Shown here: positions 6,471 to 15,295 of the stretch, piece after piece
How positions within the stretch are numbered: position 1 is the first letter of the stretch
Layout of the letters: each line of letters begins with the position of its first letter
From: Fibrobacterota bacterium
Lineage (GTDB): Bacteria; Fibrobacterota; Chitinivibrionia; Chitinivibrionales; FEN-1185
NCBI GenBank assembly: GCA_003165595.1
Contig: PLWQ01000005.1
Location: 79,029-124,066 of the forward strand
Direction: 5' to 3'
DNA: 45,038 bases
Position numbers and translations under genes: made by a program
Notes under the pieces: model-generated
Told to the model about the DNA's origin: nothing
Databases searched by the model: none
The model's input: the letters and a program-made list of their open reading frames with translations, nothing else

Positions 6471-8285
6471 ATGCGCACACCATTTCCTCTGCATTACATT
6501 CTAAATATAGTGATTGTCTGCGGCATTTACGGCATTTGGGAATGCCGCGCCCAGCCCGTCGATTCCACTGCCGTATATCTGTTTCCTCACGAAACGCCGG
6601 TCACCTACCTCGCATTTTGGAAAACCCGCCGCGGAGACGACCCGTTGTGGCGCTCCCCCGTTTACGACGATTCGCGCTGGACGGTGGGCGCCGTGGGAAC
6701 CCTGTGGGCGCGGGACGTGGCCCACGGCACCGGCATTGAGTGGTACCGCCAGACGATTTTCATTCCGGAGCCGATCGACTCGCTCAGGCCATGCGCCCTG
6801 TTTTGCCGGGCCGCCGTGTGCGCCTCGGAATTATACTGGGACGGAATTCTCATTTCGCAAAACGGCAGAATAGCCCGGGATGCTTCGCCGGAAATTCCCG
6901 GCACCTCGGCCGCGCTTGCCATCGTTCCGCGGCGCCTCACCCTGCCGGGCAGACACGTGGTTGCGCTGTGCGTCGGAAACGCCCGCACCTTCTCGGGACT
7001 CGTTGAGGCCCCTTTGCAGATCGGGTACCTCGATGAGATTCTCGGCCGCATGCACCGGACCCAAACGGTCCTGCTGCTGTGCGCCGGCGTCTTCCTCATC
7101 GCAGCCCTGTTCCATTTCGCAGTTATGCTCGGACGTACCCGCGGACCAGCCTATGCTTTGTTCGGCATTCTGTGCCTGTCGTCGGCGCTGTACCTCCTGA
7201 TCGGCGCGCTGGTCAACTACTTTCCCACAAGCCTTTCGTGGTACTATGCGCTCGCGCTTATCAATGATCTTCCGTGGTTCTGCATGATGGTGCTGCTGCC
7301 GGTATTTTTCCTGTTCGAGTTCGAGCTTCCGCTGCGCCTGCAATCGTCGGCGCTCATCGCGGCCGTTGCGCTCGCCTGTATTGTTCCGCCGCGCCTCATC
7401 ATGTTCAACCTGCTGCCTGTAGCCTGGCTCCCGGTATTCGAATCCTTGAACCGGTTCTACATGTACGCTATTACGCTGTTTTCCGCAACAATATCGTTTG
7501 TTAATGTGGTGCGCAAAAAGCAAGGGAGCCTGCTCGCGCTCGCGGGATGCATTGCCCTGTTTGCCGGCGTCTTTGTTTCGTTCCAGCGCGGCGTCGAGTA
7601 CGCCTGGGCGCTGGGGTTCTGCGCGCTCATCGCCCTGCTTACTCTGTCGCTCTCCCGCCAGATGGCCCAACAGAACCGCAAACGCCAGGAAAGCGAATTG
7701 CGCAGCGCCCGGCTCGAACTGGAGCTGCTCAAGAAACACATCCAGCCGCACTTCCTTCTCAACTCGCTCAATTCCATAATTGCATGGCTGGAGGAAAACC
7801 CGGCCACCGCCGTCCGGCTTGTGCAAGCCCTTGCCGAGGAGCTTCGGCTCATCCTCCAGTTTTCAAAGGAGAACCTTGTTCCTGTAAGTGAAGAGCTAAG
7901 ATTGTGCCGCCTGCACCTGGAGGTAATGGGATTACGCCAGGACCGCACCTACTCCCTGCAGGCCGACCCGGCGCCGCAAACGGACCTCGTTCCCCCCCTG
8001 GTGTTTCACACCCTGGTTGAAAACGCCCTCACTCACGGGTTTGCCGGCAAGCAGGGCGGGGCCTTCGTGTTCCGCCGCGAGGCCTCCGGCGGCCGGATAT
8101 GCTACACGCTTTTCAACGATGGCGGCTCGGGCGACCGCGACGGAGTACCGCAACGCGAGGGAACCGGCATCCGGTATGTAAAGACACGACTCGAGGAGGC
8201 GTTTCCGGGCGCCTGGCGCTTGAGCGGCGGGCCGGCGGACGACGGCTGGGAAACCCGGATAGACCTTTTGACCGGAGCGATATGA
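6471..8285 (+). CDS. LytS/YehU-type sensor histidine kinase with extracytoplasmic domain
   Basis: A 604-residue membrane kinase. After a signal/anchor, residues 25-185 look like a beta-sandwich sensor of the kind found before seven-helix DISM regions (DPLWRSPVYDDSRW is typical). About seven transmembrane helices follow (190-395), then a short coiled coil and the His_kinase domain. The phosphorylated His is His427 in KKHIQPHFLLNSLNS. The ATPase N-box is LVENALTHGF. The ATG at 6471 has AGGTGG about 5 bases upstream. Its stop overlaps the ATG of the LytTR regulator (ATGA), so the two form a coupled two-component pair. The signal is probably envelope-related or a carbohydrate (inference). Confidence 0.88.
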   Translation: MRTPFPLHYILNIVIVCGIYGIWECRAQPVDSTAVYLFPHETPVTYLAFWKTRRGDDPLWRSPVYDDSRWTVGAVGTLWARDVAHGTGIEWYRQTIFIPEPIDSLRPCALFCRAAVCASELYWDGILISQNGRIARDASPEIPGTSAALAIVPRRLTLPGRHVVALCVGNARTFSGLVEAPLQIGYLDEILGRMHRTQTVLLLCAGVFLIAALFHFAVMLGRTRGPAYALFGILCLSSALYLLIGALVNYFPTSLSWYYALALINDLPWFCMMVLLPVFFLFEFELPLRLQSSALIAAVALACIVPPRLIMFNLLPVAWLPVFESLNRFYMYAITLFSATISFVNVVRKKQGSLLALAGCIALFAGVFVSFQRGVEYAWALGFCALIALLTLSLSRQMAQQNRKRQESELRSARLELELLKKHIQPHFLLNSLNSIIAWLEENPATAVRLVQALAEELRLILQFSKENLVPVSEELRLCRLHLEVMGLRQDRTYSLQADPAPQTDLVPPLVFHTLVENALTHGFAGKQGGAFVFRREASGGRICYTLFNDGGSGDRDGVPQREGTGIRYVKTRLEEAFPGAWRLSGGPADDGWETRIDLLTGAI

Positions 8286-8998
8286 GCATGGATATACTTA
8301 TTGTTGAGGACGAGGCGCCGGCGGCACGAAGGCTCGAACGAATGACCGCCGAGGTACTCGGCGCGGCTGCCACATCATTAACAATACGGAATTCCCTTGC
8401 CGGCGCCGAAGCCTACCTCGGCGACCATTGCGTGAACCTAGTTCTTCTGGACCTTAACCTGAACGGCGCAGACGGTTTTGAGCTGCTGTCGCGCTTGGCC
8501 GCCGGATCCTTCCACACCATTGTGGTCTCGGCCAGCGTCGACCAGGCGCTCCGGGCTTTCGAGTACGGTGTGCTGGATTTCGTTCCAAAACCGTACGACC
8601 GGCACCGTCTCGCCAAGGCATTCGACCGGCTCCATGCCGGGAGGCCGGCCGAAACTCCCGGCATGAGGGTCCTTTCCGTAAAAAGCATGGGGGCCGTGCG
8701 TCTGGTTCCCGTCGAAACGGTCCGGTTCTTCAAGGGGGCCGACGATTATGTGGAGCTGCACTTGACAAACGGTTCAATCGAACTGTACGGCAAGTCGCTT
8801 GAAGCGCTGTGCCAGCTCCTGCCTCCGCGGTATTACCGCATTCACAAGTCGTACATTGTGGACCTTGCCGCCGCACAACGGATCCACGTGTTCGGCGGCG
8901 GCAAGTACGAACTGGAAATGCGCGACGGCGCCCGGCTTCCCGTGAGCCGCACGCAATACCGGGCTATTCTGGACAAATTGGAGCACGCGCCGGCCTGA
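8282..8998 (+). CDS. LytTR-family response regulator
   Basis: A 238-residue regulator. The receiver domain covers residues 3-120, with the acidic pair near Glu9-Asp10, phospho-acceptor Asp57 in LVLLDLNLNG and Lys103 in PKPYD. A LytTR DNA-binding domain follows (about 130-235), with the typical FFKGADDYVELHL and YYRIHKSYIV segments. It should be phosphorylated by the LytS kinase encoded just before it and bind repeat sites upstream of its targets. Start codons at 8282 and 8288 are both possible. I chose 8282 because it overlaps the kinase stop. The genes from 9242 onward are the obvious candidate targets. Confidence 0.9.
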   Translation: MSMDILIVEDEAPAARRLERMTAEVLGAAATSLTIRNSLAGAEAYLGDHCVNLVLLDLNLNGADGFELLSRLAAGSFHTIVVSASVDQALRAFEYGVLDFVPKPYDRHRLAKAFDRLHAGRPAETPGMRVLSVKSMGAVRLVPVETVRFFKGADDYVELHLTNGSIELYGKSLEALCQLLPPRYYRIHKSYIVDLAAAQRIHVFGGGKYELEMRDGARLPVSRTQYRAILDKLEHAPA

Positions 8999-9165
8999 CC
9001 GACCGGGCTCTTGCCGACGCGGCTCGCTGTGATCGCCCCGATGTTCCGCACGCGCGGCCCAGCCATTTCCCCTCATTGCCCGCTACGATGATTGCCTTTT
9101 GCGCCCGGCCCCGCTGTGCCGGCGATGCAGTTCACCGACCCCGCGTGCGGGTCGCGGATTCCCGG

Positions 9166-9195
9166 TTGCCCGCCGGCTCCGGGGGGGCGTAGATT
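9166..9195 (+). promoter_or_regulatory. Weak candidate promoter before the coiled-coil barrel gene
   Basis: TTGCCC (9166-9171) and TAGATT (9190-9195) have an 18-base spacer, ending 46 bases before the ATG at 9242. The 243-base gap after the LytTR gene is the place to expect a LytTR-regulated promoter. I could not identify clear paired LytTR sites. Confidence 0.25.
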
Positions 9196-9241
9196 ATGGA
9201 ACGTAGCACTCCTTTCACCAGCAACTTCATTGAGGTGCCGC

Positions 9242-10549
9242 ATGACGTCTCTTTCTTCGTTTACTCAAAGAGCGCCCCTTGTCCTGCTCGCGCTGTTTCT
9301 TCCCCTGGGCGCAGCCCAGGACTCCGCGGCAGCCGGAAAGAAAATCACTGCCGGCGTTTCGACGCCCGCGCGCGCAACGGCAGACTCAGGCTCTGCCGTG
9401 GTAAAGCCCATTTCGGAGCCGGGAAACACCGCACCGGCCCAGCCGCTAATTGACACGTCGGAAACGAGCGGCGCTCCGACGGCGGCCTCAAGCCGTGCCG
9501 CGCACGGCGGCGCCGGTGTGGAGAAGCTGCGCGCCGACGCCGGGCGCCTCAAGGCAGAGGCCAAGGCGCTGCGCGATTTGGCCGACACCCTCAACCGTTC
9601 CTCCGACGACGCGGAGAAGCGGGCCGTGGATGCGCAGCAGAAGGCCCAGAAGCTCGGCGAAGAAATCGGCGTGCAGGACATGCGCCATGCCGCCGGCCAC
9701 GTAAGAATGGAAATCGAGCGCATCAAGCGGCTTATCCAGGCCGATGTCGAGCGCATCAAGCGTGCGCACGGCGTCAAGGCAGCCGACGACTCGCTCTACG
9801 AATTGCAGGCCGACAGCCTCGACACCGTTCTTGCCCGCATGTCGGGCGACACTTCGCAAAACCTGGAACAGCAGAAGAAGCTTGTTGAAGAAATCCAGGA
9901 GAACTCAAAGGAACTGCTCGAAAAATCCCGCGAGATGTCGGCCAAGGCCAGAGAACTCGAGGAAACCGCCGGCAAACGCGAGGACCTGGCCGAAGACCTT
10001 TCCGAAAAGGCCGACCGGCTTGCGGAGGATCAGAACACGCTGCCGCTCTCCAAACGCTTTCCCCTGCATTTCGGTTTCCAGCTGCGCATTACCGATGTGG
10101 GCCCATACAATCAGCAGAAACTCGACCTGCTTCTTTTGCACGGCATGTTCCTCACCTACTCGCTCACCAAGAATATGGACGCGGGCATCCAGGACGTTAC
10201 CCTTTATTGGCAGGATACCCCCGACGGTGAGCGGTATGCGATCACCGGCTCCCCGTCGGTGCGCCTGGCATTCTTCCCTGTAAAGAGACTGCAGTTGGGC
10301 GCGGTGGCGGGCGCCGAAGTGCAGGGGCGGGTGGGCGCAAAGCGTTCGGCCAGCGCAAGCGTGGCGCCCTTTGTGGCCCTGTTCAACGAAGTCTGGGTTC
10401 GCAACCATTTCTCACTCAGCCCCATTCTGCGCCTCAACTACGCGGCCTACGGCCCCCTCTATACGGCCGCGCTCAGCCAGCATTCCGGCGTGCTGCCGCA
10501 AGGAGCGCTCTGGCTCGACGTGGGCATGGGCTATACGTTCAACTTCTGA
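9242..10549 (+). CDS. Secreted coiled-coil protein with C-terminal outer-membrane barrel
   Basis: A 435-residue protein. Residues 1-25 are a signal peptide. A Pro/Ala/Ser/Thr-rich linker follows to about 90. Residues 90-270 are a long, highly charged heptad-type coiled coil (KLRADAGRLKAEAKALRDLA; LEKSREMSAKARELEETAG). Residues 275-435 look like a beta-barrel that ends in GMGYTFNF, with the terminal Phe typical of proteins assembled by the Bam machinery. The ATG at 9242 has GAGG 6 bases upstream. The gene follows the LytS/LytTR pair and precedes a DUF4097 lipoprotein. It may link the outer membrane to the periplasm in an envelope-stress module (inference). Confidence 0.75.
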   Translation: MTSLSSFTQRAPLVLLALFLPLGAAQDSAAAGKKITAGVSTPARATADSGSAVVKPISEPGNTAPAQPLIDTSETSGAPTAASSRAAHGGAGVEKLRADAGRLKAEAKALRDLADTLNRSSDDAEKRAVDAQQKAQKLGEEIGVQDMRHAAGHVRMEIERIKRLIQADVERIKRAHGVKAADDSLYELQADSLDTVLARMSGDTSQNLEQQKKLVEEIQENSKELLEKSREMSAKARELEETAGKREDLAEDLSEKADRLAEDQNTLPLSKRFPLHFGFQLRITDVGPYNQQKLDLLLLHGMFLTYSLTKNMDAGIQDVTLYWQDTPDGERYAITGSPSVRLAFFPVKRLQLGAVAGAEVQGRVGAKRSASASVAPFVALFNEVWVRNHFSLSPILRLNYAAYGPLYTAALSQHSGVLPQGALWLDVGMGYTFNF

Positions 10550-10567
10550 CGAAAGGACGCCTTTGCA

Positions 10568-11323
10568 ATGAAGAAGAATATTCCATCAAGAGTCCTCTGC
10601 CTGGCCGTGCTTGCGGCCCTGGCCGCGGGCGGGTGCGTCTTCAACGCCACGCGGATCACTACCCAGCGTAGCGGCCAGGCAACAAGCGACGGCCTCAACC
10701 TGGTGTCGCTTGACACAAGGGACCATTCGGGCAATATTACGGTGAACGGTACCACCGACCCAATCGTGAAAGCCACGGTCACGGTGAGCGAAATCGCGAT
10801 CCAGGGGTCGGGTGAGACGGCGGCCGACCAGCTCACGGTGTCCATTACCCCGGCCGGCGGCGTGGGCACGGTGGGGTTCTCGGTGGCCGACAAGAACGAC
10901 GCGTGGGAGGTGCTGCGGCTGGAAGACGTGACGCTGGTTTCCGACCAGGCGCTTGACGTATGGTCAAAGACCACGTCCGGAAACATCAATCTCACCGGTA
11001 TCAACGGATTCGTGGACCTGGAAACTACGAGCGGCAATGTCACCGCCGACGTTGTACGCGGATGCTATATCGCCGTTACAAGCGGGAACATCGACGTTTC
11101 CCTCAAGCCAGACAGCACCTTTGCAAGCGCGACACTCAAGACAACAAGCGGGAACATAAAGATCACCGTGCCCAAGGGCTTCAAGGCGAACCTGGACCTG
11201 TCCGCCACCAGCGGAAACATTACTGCTCCGGGCGGCAACAAAACCAGCCTCAATGGAGGCAATCCGTCGGCGGTGATCAGCTGTTCCGCCACCAGCGGGA
11301 ACGTGACCGTACAAGAAGATTAG
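10568..11323 (+). CDS. DUF4097-type beta-strand repeat lipoprotein
   Basis: A 251-residue lipoprotein with lipobox LAAGGC (Cys23). The mature part is built of short repeats with the signature TTSGNI/ATSGNV, at least five times (for example KTTSGNINLTG, ETTSGNVTA, VTSGNIDVS). This is the hallmark of the DUF4097 (putative adhesin) family, which folds as a beta-solenoid. In other bacteria the family often sits beside envelope-stress regulators, which matches the upstream LytS/LytTR pair. The gap to the barrel gene is 18 bases and GAAAGGA lies upstream, so it is probably in the same operon. Its molecular role is unknown. Confidence 0.82.
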   Translation: MKKNIPSRVLCLAVLAALAAGGCVFNATRITTQRSGQATSDGLNLVSLDTRDHSGNITVNGTTDPIVKATVTVSEIAIQGSGETAADQLTVSITPAGGVGTVGFSVADKNDAWEVLRLEDVTLVSDQALDVWSKTTSGNINLTGINGFVDLETTSGNVTADVVRGCYIAVTSGNIDVSLKPDSTFASATLKTTSGNIKITVPKGFKANLDLSATSGNITAPGGNKTSLNGGNPSAVISCSATSGNVTVQED

Positions 11324-11358
11324 CGTCGGATTTTTCACGAGGGAAAAGGAGATTGCGT

Positions 11359-11589
11359 ATGAAGAAGCAGAACGACATCGGCATCGACCGGAACACGCGA
11401 TTCGTGCATCAATCGGTGGCGCCGCAGAATATCGACGAGCACAACTGGTACTACGAGGAGAAAGACGGGATTGAGATCATTCACCAGGTGACTGCAGGCG
11501 GCATGGACTGCGTTCGCACCGATTCTATTTTCATTCCCTGGGAGAGACTTACCGACACGGTTCGCAGACACTGGGGGACGTATAACTAG
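11359..11589 (+). CDS. Small cytoplasmic protein of unknown function
   Basis: A 76-residue protein without a signal peptide or membrane segment. It is acidic to neutral and rich in aromatic residues (NWYYEEKDG, WERL, HWGTYN). A strong ribosome-binding site (AAGGAG, 8 bases before the ATG) supports it as a real gene. It follows the DUF4097 lipoprotein after 35 bases and ends before a strong terminator, so it is the probable last gene of the LytTR-linked operon. I do not recognise the family. Confidence 0.65.
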   Translation: MKKQNDIGIDRNTRFVHQSVAPQNIDEHNWYYEEKDGIEIIHQVTAGGMDCVRTDSIFIPWERLTDTVRRHWGTYN

Positions 11590-11652
11590 TTCTTGTTCGC
11601 GATCGCGGTTCGCATCCGCTGGGAACGATCTTGAGCCGGCGGTACCGGTCCG

Positions 11653-11698
11653 AAAAAAGTGAGAGAGGCGCAGGTCCTGCCTGCGCCTCTCTCACTTT
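11653..11698. terminator. Strong bidirectional terminator
   Basis: A perfect 17-bp stem (11658-11674 with 11680-11696) around a 5-base loop lies between two convergent transcription units. On the minus strand the stem is followed by six T. On the plus strand it is followed by only a short T stretch. It should end both the DUF4097 operon and the lipoprotein gene at 11727. Confidence 0.85.
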
Positions 11699-11726
11699 CA
11701 CATCGTGCGATTGTTCCGCCACAACG

Positions 11727-12254
11727 CTATTTCTTGCGAAGAGTTCCTGAGGTGATGTGCTTGACCGTGGCACTGCCACTTGTCGGTCCACCCTGGGCAG
11801 AATACGAAAAGTCAACGGAAATGCTCGTGTCTGTCGAACTGATACTGGCGGAATTTACGGTTCCACGCGCAGAGTCGGAAAACACGGCGCTTGTCCAGCT
11901 GACCGTGCTGCTGGTGTTCCCCTGGTAGTATTTCCCCACGAGGTAGTAAGGGCTGTTGGAGGTGAGCGCTATTGCCTGCGTCACCTTCTTGGGGCAGAGA
12001 AACGTAAGCTCGATGCTTTGGCCCAGCGCCGACGAAGTACCGCCGACGTCAAGCACGCACATAGACGTGTCTCCCGGGTACGCGGTGAGGTTTACGGTAG
12101 CGCCCGCGGAAAACGCGGTGCCGTCAACCGTTGCGTCAAGGCTGTATGCGTAGGTCGGGGTGCCGGTCCCGGGTGACGAAGGAGTCGGTACGCTGCAGGA
12201 AATAATCAGCGCGATAAGACATGCCGCAGCTGCAAACTTTGGTACAAGGTTCAC
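11727..12254 (-). CDS. Secreted lipoprotein of unknown function
   Basis: A 175-residue lipoprotein. The reading frame continues upstream, but a GTG at 12254 with GAGGAGG 6 bases before it starts exactly at a signal peptide (NLVPKFAAAACLIALIISC), giving Cys20 as the lipidated residue. The mature part is Ser/Thr/Gly-rich and probably all beta strand, with two further Cys that could form a disulphide. I do not recognise a family. The product should be anchored in a membrane and face the periplasm or the surface. The gene ends at the bidirectional terminator. Confidence 0.65.
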   Translation of the reverse strand: MNLVPKFAAAACLIALIISCSVPTPSSPGTGTPTYAYSLDATVDGTAFSAGATVNLTAYPGDTSMCVLDVGGTSSALGQSIELTFLCPKKVTQAIALTSNSPYYLVGKYYQGNTSSTVSWTSAVFSDSARGTVNSASISSTDTSISVDFSYSAQGGPTSGSATVKHITSGTLRKK

Positions 12255-12482
12255 GGTGAGCCTCCTCGTTTGGGGGTGGAAGGTTCCAGCTGAAAAATAG
12301 TTTGTTTCCACGGCCAAAGCAGCCATATTTTTCAGGATGCAATTGACGGATGAAGGCGTTACCGGCGTCCGGAAGTACCGTTAAGCAAGAATTTTCGTGT
12401 AGGCCTCCCCTGCAAACAAATATATTCTAAAATTCCTGTTTCGGCAATAGCTGTCTCCATCAATCCCCAAAAGGAGAGGAAC

Positions 12483-14081
12483 GTGACACTCTGGCATTTG
12501 CTGCTCACCCTCTTGCCCATCGTCGTTATCCTGTGCATGCTCATCGGTTTTAGGAAGGCCGCGGACATTAGCGGCATTATCGGATGGGCCGTTATCTCGC
12601 TCGTAGCCCTGCTGTTCTTTGAGACTTCCCTCGGCGTCATCGTACGGTCGACCCTTGCCGGGCTTATCCGGTCGTTTTCGGTTTCCCTCATCGTCGCGAC
12701 ATCCCTATTGCAAATGGCTTTTCTGGAAAAAACCGGCGCCCTCAAGCGAATCATCATCCTGATCAAGACCATCGCAAGCGATAATCGCGCGGTGCAGATC
12801 ATGATGATCAATATCGGGTTCGGCACGCTTATGGTTGCCGTAGGCGCCACGCCGGTTTCACTGTTGCCGCCGATCCTCATTGCGATGGGATACTCCACCT
12901 ACGTCGCCATCGCGCTCCCGGCAATCGGCTACGACTCGCTGTGCACGTATGCCTTGCTCGGGGCTCCCATCGTGGTGTTTGTGGACATTGCCAACAGCTT
13001 CCTGGGAAAAGGAAACGAGATAAGCCTTCACCAGGCCGGGATGATATTCTTCATGTTTCTCCCCGTGGTTTCCACCCTCATCGGGTTCTGCATGCTGTGG
13101 ATCGCGGGAAAATGGCAGGCGCTCAAGGAAGGCTGGCTGCCATGCCTTATCACCGGCGCCGTGATCGGCATCGTGTCCTATTTCACAAACAAGTTCGACA
13201 ACTTCGTAGTGCTCACCGGCGTGTTGTGCGGCATTGCGGTAATTATCGTGATGGCGCTGTATCTTTTGGCAACGGGCAGGAAGATAATAGACAAAAGCAA
13301 GCTTTCCGCCGAAGAACTCGAATACGAGAAAAAATATCCTCTGTGGAAAGCCCTCATGCCCTGGATGCTGCTTGTAGCCCTCATCCTCGCCCTGAACGTT
13401 CCCAAAGACGTATTCAACTACCTGTACCGCACCCTCAAGCTGCCCGTAACCGGGCTCTGCGCAGACGGCAAGCCACTTGACACCCGGGCGCTCTGGCAGG
13501 CCTACACGTGGATTTTCGCGAGCGTCGTGCTGGCAATTCCCTTTATGCGCCCGACAGCCGGCCAGATCAAGGACTCACTTGCGGTGTGGCTCAAGCGTGC
13601 GCCCCGGCCGGTATTTGCCGCCGCGATTTTCTTTGCCATTGGTGAAGTAATGAACATGTCGGGCTACAGCATGGCTGCCAAGCAGTTCGCGGTCCCGAGC
13701 ATGGTAAAGATCCTAGCCGACTACTCCGCGCAGTTCTTTCAGCATTCCTATGGCGGCGTGGTTGCGTTTATCGGGCTTTTCGGCGGGTTCATCACGGGGA
13801 GCGAGGCATCCACCATTGCGATGTTCGCGAAGTACACGTTAACAACTGCGAAGAACCTGCATATGCCTCTTGCCGGCCTCATCATTATAACCGCAGGCCT
13901 GGCGTTCGGCGGCGGGCTGGCGAGCGTGATCTCGCCCGCCAAGCTTCAGAACGCCGCCGCGTCGATCGACAAGATCGGCGAAGAGAACAAGGTGATCCGG
14001 ATCGCGTTCGTGTTCTCGCTGCTGCTCACGATCGTGACGTCGGCATTCGTGGTGATCGTTCTGAAAGTAAAGGGCATTTAA
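12483..14081 (+). CDS. LctP-family (L-lactate permease-like) transporter
   Basis: A 532-residue inner-membrane protein with 12-14 hydrophobic segments. Its architecture and the segment FGGFITGSEASTIAMF resemble the L-lactate permease family, where a TGS-x-x-ST motif is conserved. It probably imports lactate, glycolate or a similar hydroxy-acid with protons. The exact substrate is uncertain because this motif is diverged. The GTG start at 12483 is supported by AAGGAGAGGA directly upstream. The 3' end overlaps the end of the convergent methyltransferase gene by 4 bases. No lactate dehydrogenase gene is nearby. Confidence 0.72.
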   Translation: MTLWHLLLTLLPIVVILCMLIGFRKAADISGIIGWAVISLVALLFFETSLGVIVRSTLAGLIRSFSVSLIVATSLLQMAFLEKTGALKRIIILIKTIASDNRAVQIMMINIGFGTLMVAVGATPVSLLPPILIAMGYSTYVAIALPAIGYDSLCTYALLGAPIVVFVDIANSFLGKGNEISLHQAGMIFFMFLPVVSTLIGFCMLWIAGKWQALKEGWLPCLITGAVIGIVSYFTNKFDNFVVLTGVLCGIAVIIVMALYLLATGRKIIDKSKLSAEELEYEKKYPLWKALMPWMLLVALILALNVPKDVFNYLYRTLKLPVTGLCADGKPLDTRALWQAYTWIFASVVLAIPFMRPTAGQIKDSLAVWLKRAPRPVFAAAIFFAIGEVMNMSGYSMAAKQFAVPSMVKILADYSAQFFQHSYGGVVAFIGLFGGFITGSEASTIAMFAKYTLTTAKNLHMPLAGLIIITAGLAFGGGLASVISPAKLQNAAASIDKIGEENKVIRIAFVFSLLLTIVTSAFVVIVLKVKGI

Positions 14082-15127
14082 GGGCGAACACCCTCGATCA
14101 TGCTGATTCCCGGCGCATGGCGCAGCAGAATTTCGCGCGGCCGCGCGAATCCAGCCTCACGCAACATGATCTGCGCGTCTGTTGCGGAATACGAATGACC
14201 CGGACTCCCGTTGTACAGTTCGAGCAGAATGAGGAACGCGTTGACGCGTGAGAACGGCGTGGGGGTTGTGGAGTTGAACTGGTCGGCAACGAACACCTTC
14301 CCACCCGACCTTAACGCCTCGCGCGTCTTTTTGAGCAGCGATATCGCATCCTTTTCCGGATAAATGCGGATCACGTTGAACAGCAATGCCGCGTCGTATC
14401 CTTCGCCAATGCCGTCCCGGAAAAAATCTCCTTCCTGGAACCGGATTCTTTTCGACATGCCGTGACGTTCGATCGTCTCCTCTGCAGACTTCCGCGCCTG
14501 CGGCCAGTCGAAAATAGCCGCCTCCAGTCCCGGATATTTCTCGCAGAATCTTACGCTGTAAAGCCCGTGGCTGCCGCCGATATCGATGAGCCGTTTTGCG
14601 GTTAAGGGAAGTTTTGCGCGGACGACAATTTCGCCGGAAATCAATTCGGCCACGGCGTAGAGGTTCGCGTGGTACCGCTCCCAGCTCCCCGGGTGGCGGT
14701 CGAGCCAGGCGTCGCACATCTCCGCGGGTTTGCCGTTTCGAATGGAAACGTCGAGCCTCGTCCAGCGATCGCTTGCGTCTTCGAAATACCCCAGCATCTT
14801 GCCGAGATTGACCGGGGAAGAGGCCAGCAGCCATGCACGTGTCATGGCAGAATTGACATAGCGCAACTTTCCGCGTCGGGCAACGTAGCCAAGGCCCCAC
14901 AAGGCGGCAAGAAGAAGGCCAATTCCCCGCTCGCCGGCATTGATCTTTGAGGCAAGGCCTGCCGGTGTTTGGGGCCCGCCGGTCTCAAGCGCCTCAAACA
15001 GGTTGAGCTTGACCGCCGCGCACACAGCCTTGAACCCAAGCGCAGAAAACATGTCCAATATCGGCCCGGGACCCCAGGCGTGCTTCACGAATATCTGGCG
15101 TTCGGCCCAGGTGAGGTCAAGCGGCAT
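14078..15127 (-). CDS. SAM-dependent O-methyltransferase
   Basis: A 349-residue enzyme of the caffeate/hydroxyindole O-methyltransferase type. An N-terminal helical dimerisation domain (about 20-110) precedes a Rossmann methyltransferase domain. The SAM motif is LIDIGGSHGLYS (180-191), the acidic loop is FDWPQ, and GDFFRDG follows. Enzymes of this fold methylate hydroxyl groups of small molecules. The substrate cannot be inferred because there are no biosynthetic neighbours. I chose the ATG at 15127 because AAGGAG lies 8 bases upstream; the longer frame has no such site. It is convergent with the LctP gene (4-base overlap). Confidence 0.82.
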   Translation of the reverse strand: MPLDLTWAERQIFVKHAWGPGPILDMFSALGFKAVCAAVKLNLFEALETGGPQTPAGLASKINAGERGIGLLLAALWGLGYVARRGKLRYVNSAMTRAWLLASSPVNLGKMLGYFEDASDRWTRLDVSIRNGKPAEMCDAWLDRHPGSWERYHANLYAVAELISGEIVVRAKLPLTAKRLIDIGGSHGLYSVRFCEKYPGLEAAIFDWPQARKSAEETIERHGMSKRIRFQEGDFFRDGIGEGYDAALLFNVIRIYPEKDAISLLKKTREALRSGGKVFVADQFNSTTPTPFSRVNAFLILLELYNGSPGHSYSATDAQIMLREAGFARPREILLRHAPGISMIEGVRP

Positions 15128-15295
15128 AGCACAATCTCCTTCTTGTTGGGATAGTAAAATGCGTAATGCGCCTCTCCAGGACAATAACCAGCTGTAACTT
15201 GCCGGGTCCGGAAAGGCGAGTGGACAGAACCGCCAAAGCGTGGTATAATAATCGTTGTCCAAAAGCATTGCATTCTCAACCTTTCGGGAGGTCCC

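Noticed and set aside
6831-7831. Long minus-strand reading frame opposite the LytS gene
   Set aside because: It is rich in Arg, Gln and Glu, as expected for an antisense shadow, and it has no domain. The kinase is clear on the plus strand.
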